Source: Gerris lacustris (taxonomy: Eukaryota > Arthropoda > Insecta > Hemiptera > Gerridae). Taken from it: a DNA stretch of 64,000 bases. The notes beneath the pieces were generated by a model, which was given only the letters and a program-made list of their open reading frames with translations, was not told where the DNA came from and made no database searches. Positions 1 to 13,042 of this stretch are shown here, piece by piece; the first letter of the stretch is position 1; every line of letters starts with the position of its first letter. Location of the stretch: the NCBI GenBank assembly GCA_951217055.1, contig OX578279.1, positions 26,376,173 through 26,440,172 on the forward strand, in the 5' to 3' direction. Both the position numbers and the translations under genes were made by a program.

Positions 1-369
1 ATTTAATTAATATATTACGAGGACTCTAAATTCAATCATTTTATTCACCTCGATCTTTATCTTAGGAAGAAGCTTAACAAAAGGAAGATTCCCTGATGAT
101 GACCAATTAAATTGGTCCAGTAAACTTATGAAGTTTTATATAATAATATCTGAATTTTTAAAACCACCTAAGTTGCTTATTAAACCCACGTTTAAGGCTC
201 TCTTTTATTTGCTATGTAACAAACATTTTTTATAGTTGATTACTGTACTTTCATTAATGTGCACCCTTTTGCTTTATTATTTGAAATTATTATTTGTTGT
301 ATAATAGACATTCATAATAATGGACACCCTCATCACAGATTATACCGTTATAGCGAGGATACTATATAG

Positions 370-371
<2 letters not shown>

Positions 372-452
<81 letters not shown>
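372..452. repeat. TA microsatellite
   Basis: Uninterrupted TA dinucleotides over about 80 bp. Confidence 0.95.
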
Positions 453-1619
453 TTAAAAATCAGGCAAAAATATGATTTTTTAATGCTTCGTTTTACATCC
501 ATTCGAAATAGTGAGAATCACTTTTATAAATATTATACACATAAATAAATAAAATAGATCTGGACTGGTCCGTTCCTATTTTAATCTCTTTCCAAATTGT
601 TATTTATTTTTTTAAAAACTGTTTTTTAGAAGAAAAGAAGAAAAAGGTGGGAGGGGTGTGAAAGAGATCATCCCATAGTTAAAGTTTACAGCCGTCTTCA
701 CTCTAACTAAGATAAACTATAGAAGACGGTGATAATTTGGAAAATGAAGGATCTAAAATAGTATTATGTGTTATTTAATTTGTTTTTAGTGGGGGGAATT
801 GTAAATAGTTCGAGACGGATGTTTATTTCGAAAGCAAGGCAGCTGGGGACAAGCATGAGATTTTGACTCGCTCGCTAGAACCCCAGTACTTCAACAAACA
901 AACTTATAACAGTACGAACAATCAGAAAATAACATTAAAACAACATTTCTTGACATATACAACTAAACAGACTAACTCATCTTTACTACAACTCAAGTTT
1001 AAGAAAGAACACTGTCCTTTATATTAAAAAATGTTTACTCATTTTACGCGACCAAGTATTTGCGATTTTAAGTGAATTGGCTTAAACCCTCAATCTTAAC
1101 TTGTGATAATTTAGACAGGATAGTAATTAACTTTTCATTTTAATAACATTTCAAGAGCTATTTAAACACCATATAACACCAAAAACCATCATCAATAACA
1201 CCAAAAACAAGTAGGTAGGTATCATACAGTTCCCTAGTCCTGGCAATAAGGGATTTCACCTCGAAAAATGAATGATAGTTCTGAAAATTGCTTATATCAT
1301 GATTTTTTTACATTATGAACCCCCAAATTTTTAATAAACCCCCAAAACATATTGTTTTTAAAATGATAAATGTTTTTCTTGTTTGTCTCTTCCTAAAAAA
1401 GATATAAGAAACACCCAGGAATCAGAACGTTATTCAGTCAAAGTTAAGTTGATATTTCCAAATTTGCGATAACAAACAAGAAAATACATACGTGTAATGT
1501 CTCTGAATTCGAATTTTTAATTTCCCACCAACCCCATGATCACCCTAATTAAAAACAAAAATACAGAGAATTTTTTTTTGTTGTTTTTAGGATAAAATAC
1601 CTAGAAATTCGGAAATATA
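453..1619. other. No feature seen
   Basis: AT-rich sequence without a credible frame, RNA gene or repeat border. Positions 1-371 are alike. Confidence 0.6.
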
Positions 1620-2159
1620 TACGAGTTCATAATTAATCAGCCCAGTGTTTTCCATTTATTAGTATTCGTATGTACTTTTAATTATTATTGAAAATTTCAT
1701 CAAAATTTATCATAAAGAAACTTCTCCTGGGCAATCGAACACGGGGCTCTCCGTCCGCGTTTTAAGCTATTTACTCAGAAACTAGATTTTTCCCGGGAAA
1801 ACGGCTTATATCGATTGATTCGTATTTAAATGGACTGCATTTTAAAAATTTTTAATCAAAATCGTCGGAACCGTTTTCGAGAAATAACGTTTTTTCAGAG
1901 TTTTTAGTGGGTAGCATCCCCAAATTTTGAGCTAAAATTCGATTTCACCTTGGGATATGATTTTTCTGAACATGTATGCCTAATTTCGTTAAAATCGGCC
2001 CAGTAGTTTAGGCTCCAGGCTTCTGCACAGACGACAGACAGACATTAAAAAAAAAAAACTTTTTTGGACTCAGGGGACCTCAAAACGTGTAAATCTATCA
2101 AAATCACAAAATCTAATTTTCGCGCCATCACAATACTTTCTCTTTATACGAGAAAGTAA
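1620..2159 (-). repeat. R1 repeat, copy 1
   Basis: One of four copies of a dispersed family (others at 27530, 55085 and 62827). It ends in a small hairpin, TACTTTCTC-loop-GAGAAAGTA, next to GCGCCATCACAATA. On the minus strand the other half contains a GTTCGATTGCC box-B-like motif after a possible box A, so the family may be a tRNA-derived SINE or a non-autonomous element that captured one. Confidence 0.6.
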
Positions 2160-2606
2160 AAAGTCTTAATTTTGATGTAAGACGAACGGAAGCAATGTAC
2201 CGGGGGGGGGGGGGGGGGGGGCTGACCTAGGGTTGTGAGGATAGGCCCCAAAAATGTTTATTTTAGCTAGTCTAGTGCTATTTGGGTTGAGTGAATAAAC
2301 AGTTCCGAATGGAACAACAATACACTTTTTGAAACAATAAAATGAAAAACAACTAGGTTATAAACAACCATATCGGAAGTATCGAGGCCAACAGTAATAT
2401 AACATGAACACCGACGAGCAAGAGAAGTCTCTAAACATCATCCGCACTAGCTTGTGAAATCACTATTTATTTGGCCTACCTCAATGGCCGAAAATTGCCA
2501 ATACAATAGAAGTCAATACTTTTACTGGTACTCTAATCAAACTTTTTTTAAAAATATGAAGATACGTAAAAACCTCTTATCACTATGGGCGTACGATACT
2601 TCTAAT

Positions 2607-2748
2607 ATAGTTGTTTATTTATTTATTTATTGTTTTAATTGGGTGTACGGACTGCTCGTGGTCATTTACACCCTTTATCATACACTTATATTTTTATTAG
2701 CTTATTTTAAAGTTAGTTGATTTATAGTTTAGTCAGTAAGTTAGTGTC
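2607..2748 (-). repeat. 3' UTR and tail of the LINE fragment
   Basis: On the minus strand the stop codon is followed by AT-rich sequence, a hairpin with GGGTGTAAATGACC and GTACACCC arms, then an AATAAATAAATAAA tail. That is the usual order at a LINE 3' end. Confidence 0.5.
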
Positions 2749-2985
2749 CTAGATGTAGGTAAATAGTTTTTGTACAGATATTTCATTGTCCTCCAAAATT
2801 GTTGTAAGATTTGTGTCTTCAAAATGTCTATCTACGTGTTGTTGTAATGCAGGGCAGTCAGTTAGTATATGTTTTACAGTCAGTAAATTGTCACATAGTT
2901 TACTCTTTGGAAGGTCTTTGTCTCTGGTAAATAGGTAACTGTGTGAATGTAATGATGTGAAGGGTTCGTGTATAATTTCATTTAA
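2749..2985 (-). pseudogene. LINE (Jockey-like) C-terminal fragment
   Basis: The minus strand reads SYLFTRDKDLPKSKLCDNLLTVKHILTDCPAL in pieces, ending at a TAG (2749-2751). The LTVKHIL-x2-C motif after a cysteine is the familiar C terminus of Jockey-clade reverse transcriptases. An in-frame stop bounds it upstream. It is a 5'-truncated or decayed copy. Confidence 0.7.
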
Positions 2986-5409
2986 CTAATCAAAAGGTGG
3001 ATGATCGCTAAATTGCAGAGTTGCTGTAAGGGATTCTTGTAAGTCACTTCGTCAAGTTCCTCACAGAGGGCATCAACCGTTTTTTAAAAATCTTTATATA
3101 CATTTATAAAGGCGAAAGGCCAGAAGCTTGATAAGACTTGATTTCTTGATCTGGTAGTGCGTCTGCTGTGTGGACCACCGAACATCTTAAACGAAGCCTC
3201 ATCATCATTATGTTTCTCCTACCGGTGGCTAATTATTATCAAGCTCCTGGCGTCGTAGCTTAACTTAATAACGACCGAGAACAAAAAAATTTCCCCGACA
3301 CTACAACAAAAAATTATTTCAATCCCTCTGGGGTATAAAAGGGGAAGGATTTGGATGTAATCAAGCCTAAGACAAAACCCAAGGTAGCCGAGACATACCA
3401 CGGAAGCAAGTGAACGACCTCTAGTCGCATTAACACGACGATTAGCTCTGACCCAAGTATAATAGATGCAGCGTATAGCAATCATTAAATAAGAAAGATG
3501 GATATAATTGTTCTTAAAGTTTAAGAAAAAATCAAGAGTTTAACAGGCACATAAGCAATATCATTCGAATCACCCGACTTGCAAGGTAGAATAAAACAAA
3601 TTTTCCCACTTTTAAAAACTCATTAGACACGTTACTACACAACTTGAAACTTATGTACTTCATAAAAAGGGTGAACTTTTGGACCTTCAGATAATTATTA
3701 CCATCCCCTCACAATTTATTCATTTAAATATGGACTTATAAAAAGCATAATTTCATTCATAATTCCAAGCATGGGCCAAGTATATTTTCCATCTTCGTAG
3801 AGCTATTTATAAGAACAGTCAATAATATGTATACTCGTATGTATAGCTTAAGTAGAATAAAAGATACATACTATAATGATGTACGAGTATCATTAGATAT
3901 ATTAAAAGTACATTTGGGAAGGAATAACTATTAATTAAACAATAATCAATATTTTACCATTAAATTGTATTAAATAAAAGTTATGCTTTAAAACGAAAAT
4001 AATGATTTAAATTTATGTAATGCCACTGAGTATATTATCAAGTAAAGTATTTTAAAGAAGTATTTTACGAGTAAAGTGATTATGTTTGCGAGGCATAGTA
4101 AGGGTTCATTATGTTGTAGCTTCCATTGTTATAATGTTATGCTTCGTAAAGTATTTTTATAATAGTAGCAGTTCTAGAGGAGCATATACATTGTGTAAAG
4201 GCGATTTAAGCAGAATTTAGAAGAACACAAAAACTATAGTATGCATTATAGTTAAGAAGTGAAGAGTAGTTTTCATAATTTTTCTTCTTCTGATCTTAAG
4301 CTGTACCGGCATCCTATTGTTCTCATGGACCAGTGTGTAGTTTCTTCTCCTTGTACCTGCCATAAAGACCTGGTTCTCTTCTGCCGAGAGCGAGGTTTAC
4401 TTTATGGACTGAATATGTTTATAGATCGGTAACTCGTGTTCCCGTTTAGCTTCTACCGACAAATAAAACAACCCTACTCTACTGTAGCATTCAATTCAAA
4501 TCCCAAGCCGGAATTATTACCTACCAACCTTTCTCGCAACTACCTCACCATTATAATAAGATAGTAAAAAACAAAACAAAAATATAATAGTAGTGGGGGG
4601 ATGAGAGGCAATATATTAAATTTGATCATAACCCCGTACCTTAAGTACAATCGGTCGTTGGCGAAGAGAAAAAAAATGTGTAAGAAGTTTTAAAAAACTT
4701 TTTGTATCTGATGGTAAAGCAGTTGGCGAGACAATGGAAGGCTTTCTTTGCTACTGGTTTCTACTTGGAGACTAGATATGTTAAGCCTTGAGACTTCATA
4801 CCTTCAAGTCTATTGTATAGAAAACCATTCAACTCTTAACACATACCTTTGCCTTAATATGAACTCCTCCACTCCAGTTCTTAGTCTCCAGTCCCTACGC
4901 ATGGTGGCGCCACATCTCTTCCGTACTATCTAACTTCATCATGGACCAAAGCAGAGGATTGCACGATACCTCAAATTTTGTAAACAATTAGACCAGAAGA
5001 TACAATAACTTTTAGAAATTAATTTAAATTAAACTAGCGATTTCTTCGTTATAACATGTAAGTTGGGTAGGAACAAGTGTGTTGGTGTAGGTGTGTAGGT
5101 AGGAACATTTGCCAAAAAAAACGCAATACCCTTTTAACTTATGAGTTTACAATTGCACCAATAATTATCACACAACTACTTAATTTTAATAAAAAGCTCT
5201 CTTTAGTGAAAACGCGATTAATTAAACAAATGAAAGCTTAATTTGAAGAATGAAGTAAAAATTGATTTGTGATAGCGGACGGATAACGTATAACACTATC
5301 ATTATCAACAATACACACATACATGTTCACAGGAATAATATATTTTGCCCACTTTTATAATAGCAGGCCTTATATTTTTCTACTGCTTCATTACCAAAAT
5401 AGACCGTAA
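2986..5409. other. No gene seen
   Basis: Short frames on both strands only. Part of 2990-3100 may still belong to the LINE relic on the minus strand. Nothing else can be supported, and 5593-6039 and 6901-7348 are also featureless. Confidence 0.5.
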
Positions 5410-5592
5410 CATATTGACAAAGATGATTGCAAGGTTGAAATACTTAGCAAGCAAGTGTTCTCTGATGGAACTGAAAAAGTTACCCCATATTTCTACAATT
5501 TCACATGCATGGAAGTCCTTACTGCTGCCGAAATAAATCGAAGAATTCAACTGAGAGTAACACAAGGGGACCATCAAATGAAAACAAGCTAA
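5410..5592 (+). other. Unrecognised protein-like open frame
   Basis: A 60-codon frame without ATG reads FSDGTEKVTPYFYNFTC and MEVLTAAEINRRIQLRV, with a balanced composition unlike the AT-rich noise around it. It ends at TAA (5590-5592) and is bounded upstream by an in-frame TAA. It could be a decayed last exon or a transposon-protein remnant. I assign no family. Confidence 0.2.
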
Positions 5593-6039
5593 CTTTAGTT
5601 ACATTTTAGAATTGCATCTAATACATTATGAACTTAATTTCCGCCATAACTAGACTACATAAGATGGTTTAATTTAGGTGATTTACTCAATATTACGTTA
5701 GTAAATAATGGTGCAATGATTTATTATATTAATTAAAAGTTGTGTGTAGGTTACTGAGGAATGAAAAGGCCCAGAATAACTTTATATAAAAGAGGATATA
5801 GATAAAAGAAGAGAAGAGGCGCAAAGTTCAAGTTAATAGACCACACAACAGTTTACTACCACTCCATTTTCTCGACAGAGTCTACGAGGTTCTTTAAAGG
5901 CTTCATCAATTTACTAAAGCTCAAATTATAAACGCCTTATAGTTGCCTTGTTAAAAAGTGTTCAATAATTAAAAAAAATAGAGGATGTTGCGAGGGTGGG
6001 TGGAGGTGGGGGAGGAATAATAAATCAAAATTTTTCAAA

Positions 6040-6900
6040 AGCCCTTCCTTTCTTCTGCCTTTTAATATAAAGTCGAGTGAGCTCCACGGTGGATCGTCTG
6101 CCTTTTAGTTCGGAAATAAATCATTTGTAAAACGTTTCATTTGTGAAGGAGGTCCGTGAAGAAAAGGCGACTGCGTGTACGTGTCTCGGTCGGTATTATT
6201 CCCGTGTGTGGATGGCGCCCTCGAGATCGGCTAGCGCCTCCAAAACCTTGTTACTTATTAAATAAATGAATCTACCGACAACAATGCAAGCCCGACTTCA
6301 TTTATCATTAGGTAAGGTTTTGTCGAAGAAACGCACACGTATACGCATGAGCGCGAGTACCTAGTTACGAGCACCGTGTACTCGTGTGTGTTTCGAGTCA
6401 GAATTGGGGGTGGGGGTTCGTAATAATGGAATGCCAGTAGGATGAATGCTGTCGCTTTCTCGTCCTATATATATTCTAACCCTCCCCTAAGCATCGGGAC
6501 CAGGGGGGGGGGGGACTCCTCACGAAACACTTTTCTATAAAACGAATGTTCGCACAACGAGCTTCACTCCTATTTCGGAACAGAAGAAAAGGGGTGGAAA
6601 AGGAGAATGTTTCAATAATATATTTCTATCATTCACACGGGGAGCATAAAAGGAGGAACATATACAAATTCCGGAGATTTATACGATTCTCCCTCCCCCG
6701 AGCAGATTTTCCCTCCGCCTAAATAAAGGATTCGACGACTCGCCGCCAAAAACAAATTTGTTTTTGTCGACGCGCAGGGATTTTTGAGTGATTGCCCGGG
6801 AAACGGGCCGACTTAAAATAATAATCGGCGGGAAAACAGAAATCCTTCCCCCCTCCCCAACCCCGGACCCAAATCCTACAAGAAAAATGTTTCCAGTTAA
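6040..6900. other. CpG-richer island in AT-rich sequence
   Basis: This part has many CG dinucleotides (GTCTCGGTCGG, GCGCGAGTAC, CTCGCCGCC, GTCGACGCGC) compared with its flanks, and a palindrome AAAAACAAATTTGTTTTT at 6749-6766. A TTAG/GTAAGG at about 6312 could be a splice donor. It might be a promoter or 5' UTR of a gene whose coding part lies outside, but no coding frame supports this. Confidence 0.25.
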
Positions 6901-7348
6901 AAATATTTTGAGAATACAAATCGTTTTTCTTTGATAATAATTTTCATAGTTAAAATTCTACCTCCTTATTTGGAAAAGAAAGCTGTTTTAACATTTCTAC
7001 CATATATTCCTTATGTTAAAATATATGTAATAATCTGAAGGTGGATGCAATAAATTCAATAGACAATTGAGATGTTGTGACAACGAATAAATATATGTCC
7101 TTTAAACATTATTTAATTTTTACTTCGGCTAACAAAAGTTTAAATAAAAATATATGAAAAAAAAAATCTTTTTATAAGAAATAAAAAATGAGTAAATGTA
7201 TATAAACTAAGATTGTGATGCAAACAAATAAATTATAAAATAAAAATAATTGTGTAAATTCATTTTATAAAAAGGTACGATATAAAATTGTACGGATAGG
7301 AGTAAGTTAAAGCAGACAGGGGCAGCGGTTAGAACATGGTGATTTGTT

Positions 7349-8995
7349 AGGTTTGTTCCAACAGAGCCTCGGACGGTTCTAGAACTGCCGGGAGCATGCG
7401 CAGTATCGAAAGACCGTTCCTACACGCTTCTCGGACGGTTCTGGAACTTTTAGTCCCGTGTTCCAACAGAAAGTCGAACGGTTCTGGGACAGTCCTAGAA
7501 CCGTGAAAACAGTTCCCGGACTGAAACAGGAACTCGACCAGAACTACTAATACTAATATACGGAGGCGTGTAGGTTACACTACTACTACTGTTCAACTAT
7601 AACCTAACATTTGTTTTCGTTTCTTTTCTTGATATCTTCTGTTTCCTAGCGTATTTTGTTTCTCTCTCCTCAGTTAATATTTATACTACTTCTTTCTTTC
7701 TTCTTTACGTATTATTTTATATCATGATAGTATATTGGAATAATAAAATATAATTTATATTTTATTTATTCCTCATGATAATTAAAATTTCTCATAGCGA
7801 CTTTGAGTCCTTTATAAGAATTACCTACGATCTTTTTGTCTGTACATCCGCCGATGATTTACAGACAAGAAAAAAAAAAAAAACAGATAAATTGTTCTTA
7901 TAATTTTCTTTTTTGTAGTTTTGAACCCTTTATTTGTAAATATTTCTTAATGTGTGGTTGACCTTTTCTTATATACGGGTATATTTTTAATAAGCCAAGA
8001 TAAAATTCACATTTTATCATCCGAAACTTGATTCCGAGATCTCTGTGAAGGAGGGGTCTTACGAACCTGGGGATATCATTAAAATCTGTTTCATATACGT
8101 CTGTATGTACGTATTCGTATGTAACTAAACCTTTAATAACATATCGCTTCAAGATATCGTATTGAGATGCGGTTTGCGACATTATTTACAACTTTTGTCG
8201 GAAAAACTGATGGCGACAAACCCGAACATCGTAGCTCACGACGTTTCGGAGCTGTAGTCACTTAAGCACGAAATCGGTCTGTCGACGATAACTTCAGTAG
8301 ACATTATTTGATTTCTATTCTATTTGGGGTATATATTTATTATTATGTGTCCTATTTGGTAGATTGTACCTATACTTTTTGGGCACAAGTGGTTTTGGAG
8401 ATATTGGCATTTTAATGTTTTTACTTCCATGAAAATGGGTGTAAATACTGAGCTCTCTCTTGATCGCGTATTGACTCCACAACATTTCATGGAAGTCATG
8501 TGTAGGATTTCCACACCGGTACTTTTTATATGATTTAACAGTTAATGTTTAAAAAAATTACAATTTATACAAACAAATTTTTAATAGGCAACTGAAACTA
8601 AAAGACTGGATTGTTACGAGCCTGACGAATCCCAAATGTGAGAGCGAAATATAATCATTCAGAAATGACAGTGTGATAAATTTGTAATTTTAAAAACTAT
8701 TTGCTCTAATGTGCATTCTTATAAACTTTGTTGAGTTTAACAATAGAATATGTTCACGTAAGTAATCCATTTCTGAGTGAACATAAACAAAACAAGTGGA
8801 GAGATACGAAGAGGAAAATAAAAACAAGATAAAGGGAGGTAACATGAAGGTTGCAGTTCTGAAAGAGTTCTTAAATCGTTCCAACAGGCTCCTCTTTTTG
8901 AACCAGTTCTGAACCAGTCCTCATAGACGCATGCGCATTAAAAAATCCTGAACTGGTTCTAGAACCGTCCTCGAATTGGCTGTTGGAACAAACCT
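7349..8995. mobile_element. DNA transposon remnant with iterated subterminal motifs
   Basis: The ends are inverted copies of AGGTTTGTTCCAACAG, with a possible GTT duplication. Near the left end the phrase CGGACGGTTCTAGAAC and variants recur at about 7369, 7433, 7475 and (reversed) 7494; near the right end similar GGTTCTAGAACC blocks and CGCATGCGCA occur. Such iterations usually bind a transposase. The interior has a 94-residue minus frame at 7898-8182 that I do not recognise. The superfamily is open. Confidence 0.6.
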
Positions 8996-10346
8996 GTTGT
9001 CTACGCACTGTTTTTCCCACTGTGCTCTCAACTCAGTATAAAATCTAAGAGAAACCTTACTTGTATCATACCAAATAAACGATCTTGAATTATACTGTTT
9101 GAGAAACTATAACCTAGAAGCACGGATGACTTAAATCATAAAGTGAACGTATAAGACATAAGCGAAGACAACTTTATTTATGAAATAGCCTACATAATAT
9201 ATAGGTATTCTAAAAGGACAAAACTCTTAGAGTATACCGAGGACAATGTGTACTTGAAAATAAAACGAATAGAAAATCTTCTGATACATGTTGTACTACA
9301 TCAAGATAAACAGAACATATCTCCTTGTATAAAAAGGTAAAGATCATTTTGCACTGATTCCACAATAAATCAGTAATAAATAGAAGCGGAGATGGTTTCC
9401 CCACCTGCAAGTACTAAGGGGGGGGGGGGGAGGAGGGAAGGTACAACAGCGTATCTTTCCCAGTTCTCAGTCGATAAACAAATTTACTGCAAGCATTGCA
9501 ATCAACGCACCCCTTCTAACAAACTGCCCCAGCTAATAAGGCTTGGGATTGCCTTTCAATGGAACAATACAACAGACTTCATTCCGAATTCGTCTTCATG
9601 GTCAAACTGAAGGCCCAATTGTTAAACTCTTGCATAGACACTGCAACTTACTAATGGGTTTTGTCATTAGTTTACCTGATTACCTTACAAGTTGCACCAT
9701 ATGCTGCAAATGCATCTGCCAAAATGTAGTTTCAATTCAATAAACATTTTTGATCAATATGAGCTTACCGAATTTCCAGCTTATCTTCTCTTCAAATAAA
9801 CCTAACTTGAATGCTTTATTTCAAAGTAATCATAGCAGTGTAGTAGCGCTAAGCACAAAATAATTAGATAAGATAGTAATAACCAAGTTTATGCTCCAAT
9901 AGCCTACCTATTTAATTGAATTATTGGTTTATTTTAAGTTAATTTATAACTTTAGAGATCACAGCAACGCATCAAGGAAAGGCAAAATAGTTTAAATTAG
10001 TCAGTTTCCATAATCTCCAGGAAGAAACAAAATCATATCATTTATGGGTCACAAATTAGTTATTTTGGAGAAACTCTAATCCATCTTTTCTATAGCACGT
10101 ATTTATCACGGAAAGTTCTGATAAACATGTTTGATGAAAGATACATTTTTTTAAGTGGTTCTTTACCCAAAGACACAGACCACGTAAAAAGGCTTCAACT
10201 TAACAGTCTCTTCGTTCAAAGTAGTCTAAGGACTTACACAAATGTGAAACTAAGTCAATGAGTGTTTTTTTAAATTGCTCTATTCAAAAGGAACTTCAGG
10301 AAGACCGAGTAAAGTCAGTATTGAGACGATCATCAAATTATATTAA

Positions 10347-10377
<31 letters not shown>

Positions 10378-10404
10378 AATCAGCTATAGACTATTAGTAA
10401 CTTA
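8996..10404. other. No gene seen
   Basis: Contains a G-run (9419-9431) and an A-run just before repeat A1. Frames at 9392-9743 overlap and look random. Confidence 0.55.
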
Positions 10405-13042
10405 ACTAGTAGTTCTGTGAACAGTAGACCTCGCTCGTTAAAATAACAAATCGGGTTTTGAGCTTAGGTTCAAAATAGTGTGGAGTAAGGAAGTAACTAC
10501 TATTTCTAAAACAGAGGTTATTACTGTACCCCAGGGGTACAGTAATAACTTTAAGGTTCTTCTTTCGCGCACACTTTACTTCTAAAGTAGTAAGTACCAT
10601 ATGAGTTTCAGCCCGATCCTATGAAAAGCAAAAACGGTACAGTAAAACAAATAAAAAATAGAGTATTTTTGCGTATTTCGACAAACCGGTACCAAAAGCA
10701 CCCTTTTGTGTACAGAAATCATTTTTTTTCAGTGCAACCGCATTATAAGGCCTCAGTAGGCCTACTAAATGCCTATATAAAGATACCTTTACAAAACACA
10801 TTAAATTAATAATTTAATCTGCACAGTACCCAGACTTTAAGTACCTTTTGTACCAAAAGTACTAAAAGTACTTAAATTAAATGTCCATTTTGGGTTGTAC
10901 AATATTATACTAAATTAGGTTCTAAAAGGACAATCTTGTCACAGAATAATCTTAGGAGCAAAGTGGTCAACAGTGGACTCACCTCGCACTTTTTGAGAGC
11001 CCGAAAAACTATTTATCGTTCAAAAGGGTCTGAAACGTGACTTTTTTCGATAAAAATTTGTATTTTTTTAAAGTACGTTTTAAGAGCTTTCCAACGATAT
11101 CAAACACGGCCGGCCAGCTACTATTTTTACCTTTTCTTAAACAGAGGTACACAACTTTGTACCCCTCATGTACCCGGTATGTTAATAAATTTAATGTTTT
11201 CCCTTCATGTACACTTTACTACTATAAAGTACTAAATACCATATGAGTTTTAGCCCGATCCTATGAAATTGAAAAAAGGTACAGTACAAAGATTAAAAAG
11301 TAGCGTTTTTTGACCAAGTTTTCCAAACCGGTACAATTAGTACAAAAATAAGTAGAAATAAAAAATTAATTTCAATAAAATGGGTACAAAGGCAATAAAA
11401 CCCACACACTTTTGAGTAAAAAGCAGCTATTTTTTAATTTTTTATTTTTACAGCGCGCCCTACCACAAACGTGGTATTAAAAGTACCCCTGTACCCGAAC
11501 CCGCAAAGGTACAGGTACGAAAAGGGTACAGTGCGTTCAAGTGTTATTTGGCGCAACTTTTGACCGAAGGAAATTTTCGAGCTGATAAATCCTTCGACGC
11601 CATTAGCCCCAGAGTGGGGTAACCTACCCCCTACAAGGCACTCTAAAAGTACAAAAGGGTACTAAAGTACCAACCTAGTACATTTTTTCGAAAACATTTT
11701 TGCGAACACATTTGGTACATTTTAAATGGCCTTTCCAACGATACCTCTGTCAAATCGGTACAACGTCCCCTTCTGGTTGCGGCTACCCAAGGAGGACGTC
11801 CATCACATAGACGTAGCTCCCGAAGTAGGAATCAGAAATATAATAACAAACCGGATTCTTAAAGAGGACAATATGACCTAAAGTCCGGTAACCTTTCGAA
11901 CCCTGACGATTAAAATTGCGAACGGTACAGAAGGTCAAATTCGAAATTTCGGAAAAACACGATTTTTGTGTGTATTTCGCCGAGGTACTCGACTTCCCCC
12001 CCTCAAAGGTACTAAAAAAAGGGGATTGCACTTACCCCTTGAAAAAGACATATTTAGAGCATACGAAGCAGAGTAGGAGAGTACGTACCTCCAAAGTACC
12101 ATCTTATACCTCTGAATTTAAAGTACCATATCTCAAAAAGTAAAAGTACCATCGAGTTTAAAAGCAAAACGCTGCAGGAGCAGCATTTCATAGGCGTAGA
12201 AAAACGTTTGAAAAAAAGTGAAAAGTGTTTTTTCGCTTTAAACGGCCTGAAACGTGAACATGTTTAAAATGTTTTTGCATCACTTTTGTATTTTTCTCAA
12301 GGGCTTTCCAACGATATACGACAACCCGTACCAAATATCTTCTGTTTTCTGATCGGCGAAAAACAAATTTCCCGATGTCGCCCCTAAGCGGGGGTGCACA
12401 TAAAAAAAAAGTTCTCGTTACCGGCTATGGACCTCTGTGGGATCTACAAAAGCCTTGAAAAAAATTTAAATTTTCAATTATTTCAAAAGTTATACGAAAA
12501 AACGTGTTAAAAAATTGCCCTTTTTGACCGTAGACGATTTCCTATTGGAAGTAACCCATTTCCCGGAAAATTTCCCAGCAGATAGAATTTTTCCTTAAAA
12601 ATACACTATAACTTTAACAATTTCCAGAAAACTGCATGTCTCTACGACAAACACACCCATCAGTACAAAAATCCCAAAAACACCCTATTTAGCCCTTTAA
12701 GGCCAATTTCACCCTTAAGGAGTGGTTTAAAACTGCCCAGACCCAATGTTTGGTCTAGCGATTTTTAAGGTTCCTACCCTTTTTGACATTACCAACTCAA
12801 AATTTTTCCGAAAATCAAAAGTCGGGGTATAATTATTTATTTGTTTTAAAGTAAAATTTTACCCCCCCTCCCCCATTCGACGGATAATGAAGTTGCGTCC
12901 CCCCGCTCCACATTACAGCTCGGTTGGCCTGCGGCCTCCCTAGTAAAGACAGTCGATTTACAAAAATTAAGAGATAGACAGACACACAGACGAAATGCCA
13001 AACGGTTGAGTTAAAACGGAGACCTCGCTTCGCTCGGTCAAT
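10405..13042 (+). repeat. GTAC-rich 2.6 kb dispersed repeat, copy A1
   Basis: This is nearly the same sequence as 23616-26348 in the same orientation. Both start with CTAGTAGTTCTGTGAACAG and end with GACCTCGCTTCGC followed by a GGTCAAT. The motif AGACCTCGCT is at both ends in direct orientation; no inverted termini are seen. GTAC is very frequent. The phrase CTTTCCAACGATA recurs at about 11084, 11733 and 12305, and GCCCGATCCTATGAAA at about 10612 and 11252, so the element is made of diverged units of about 600 bp. No protein domain was found. The transposon class is unknown. Confidence 0.75.

Noticed and set aside
9392..9743. Overlapping frames near a G-run
   Set aside because: Two frames overlap in different phases, start in a low-complexity tract, and show no family features.
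11916..12143. Short frames conserved between repeats A1 and A2 (also 25177-25419)
   Set aside because: Both lie in near-identical nucleotide sequence, have no ATG-start support and show no domain. Shared frames are expected from the duplication itself.
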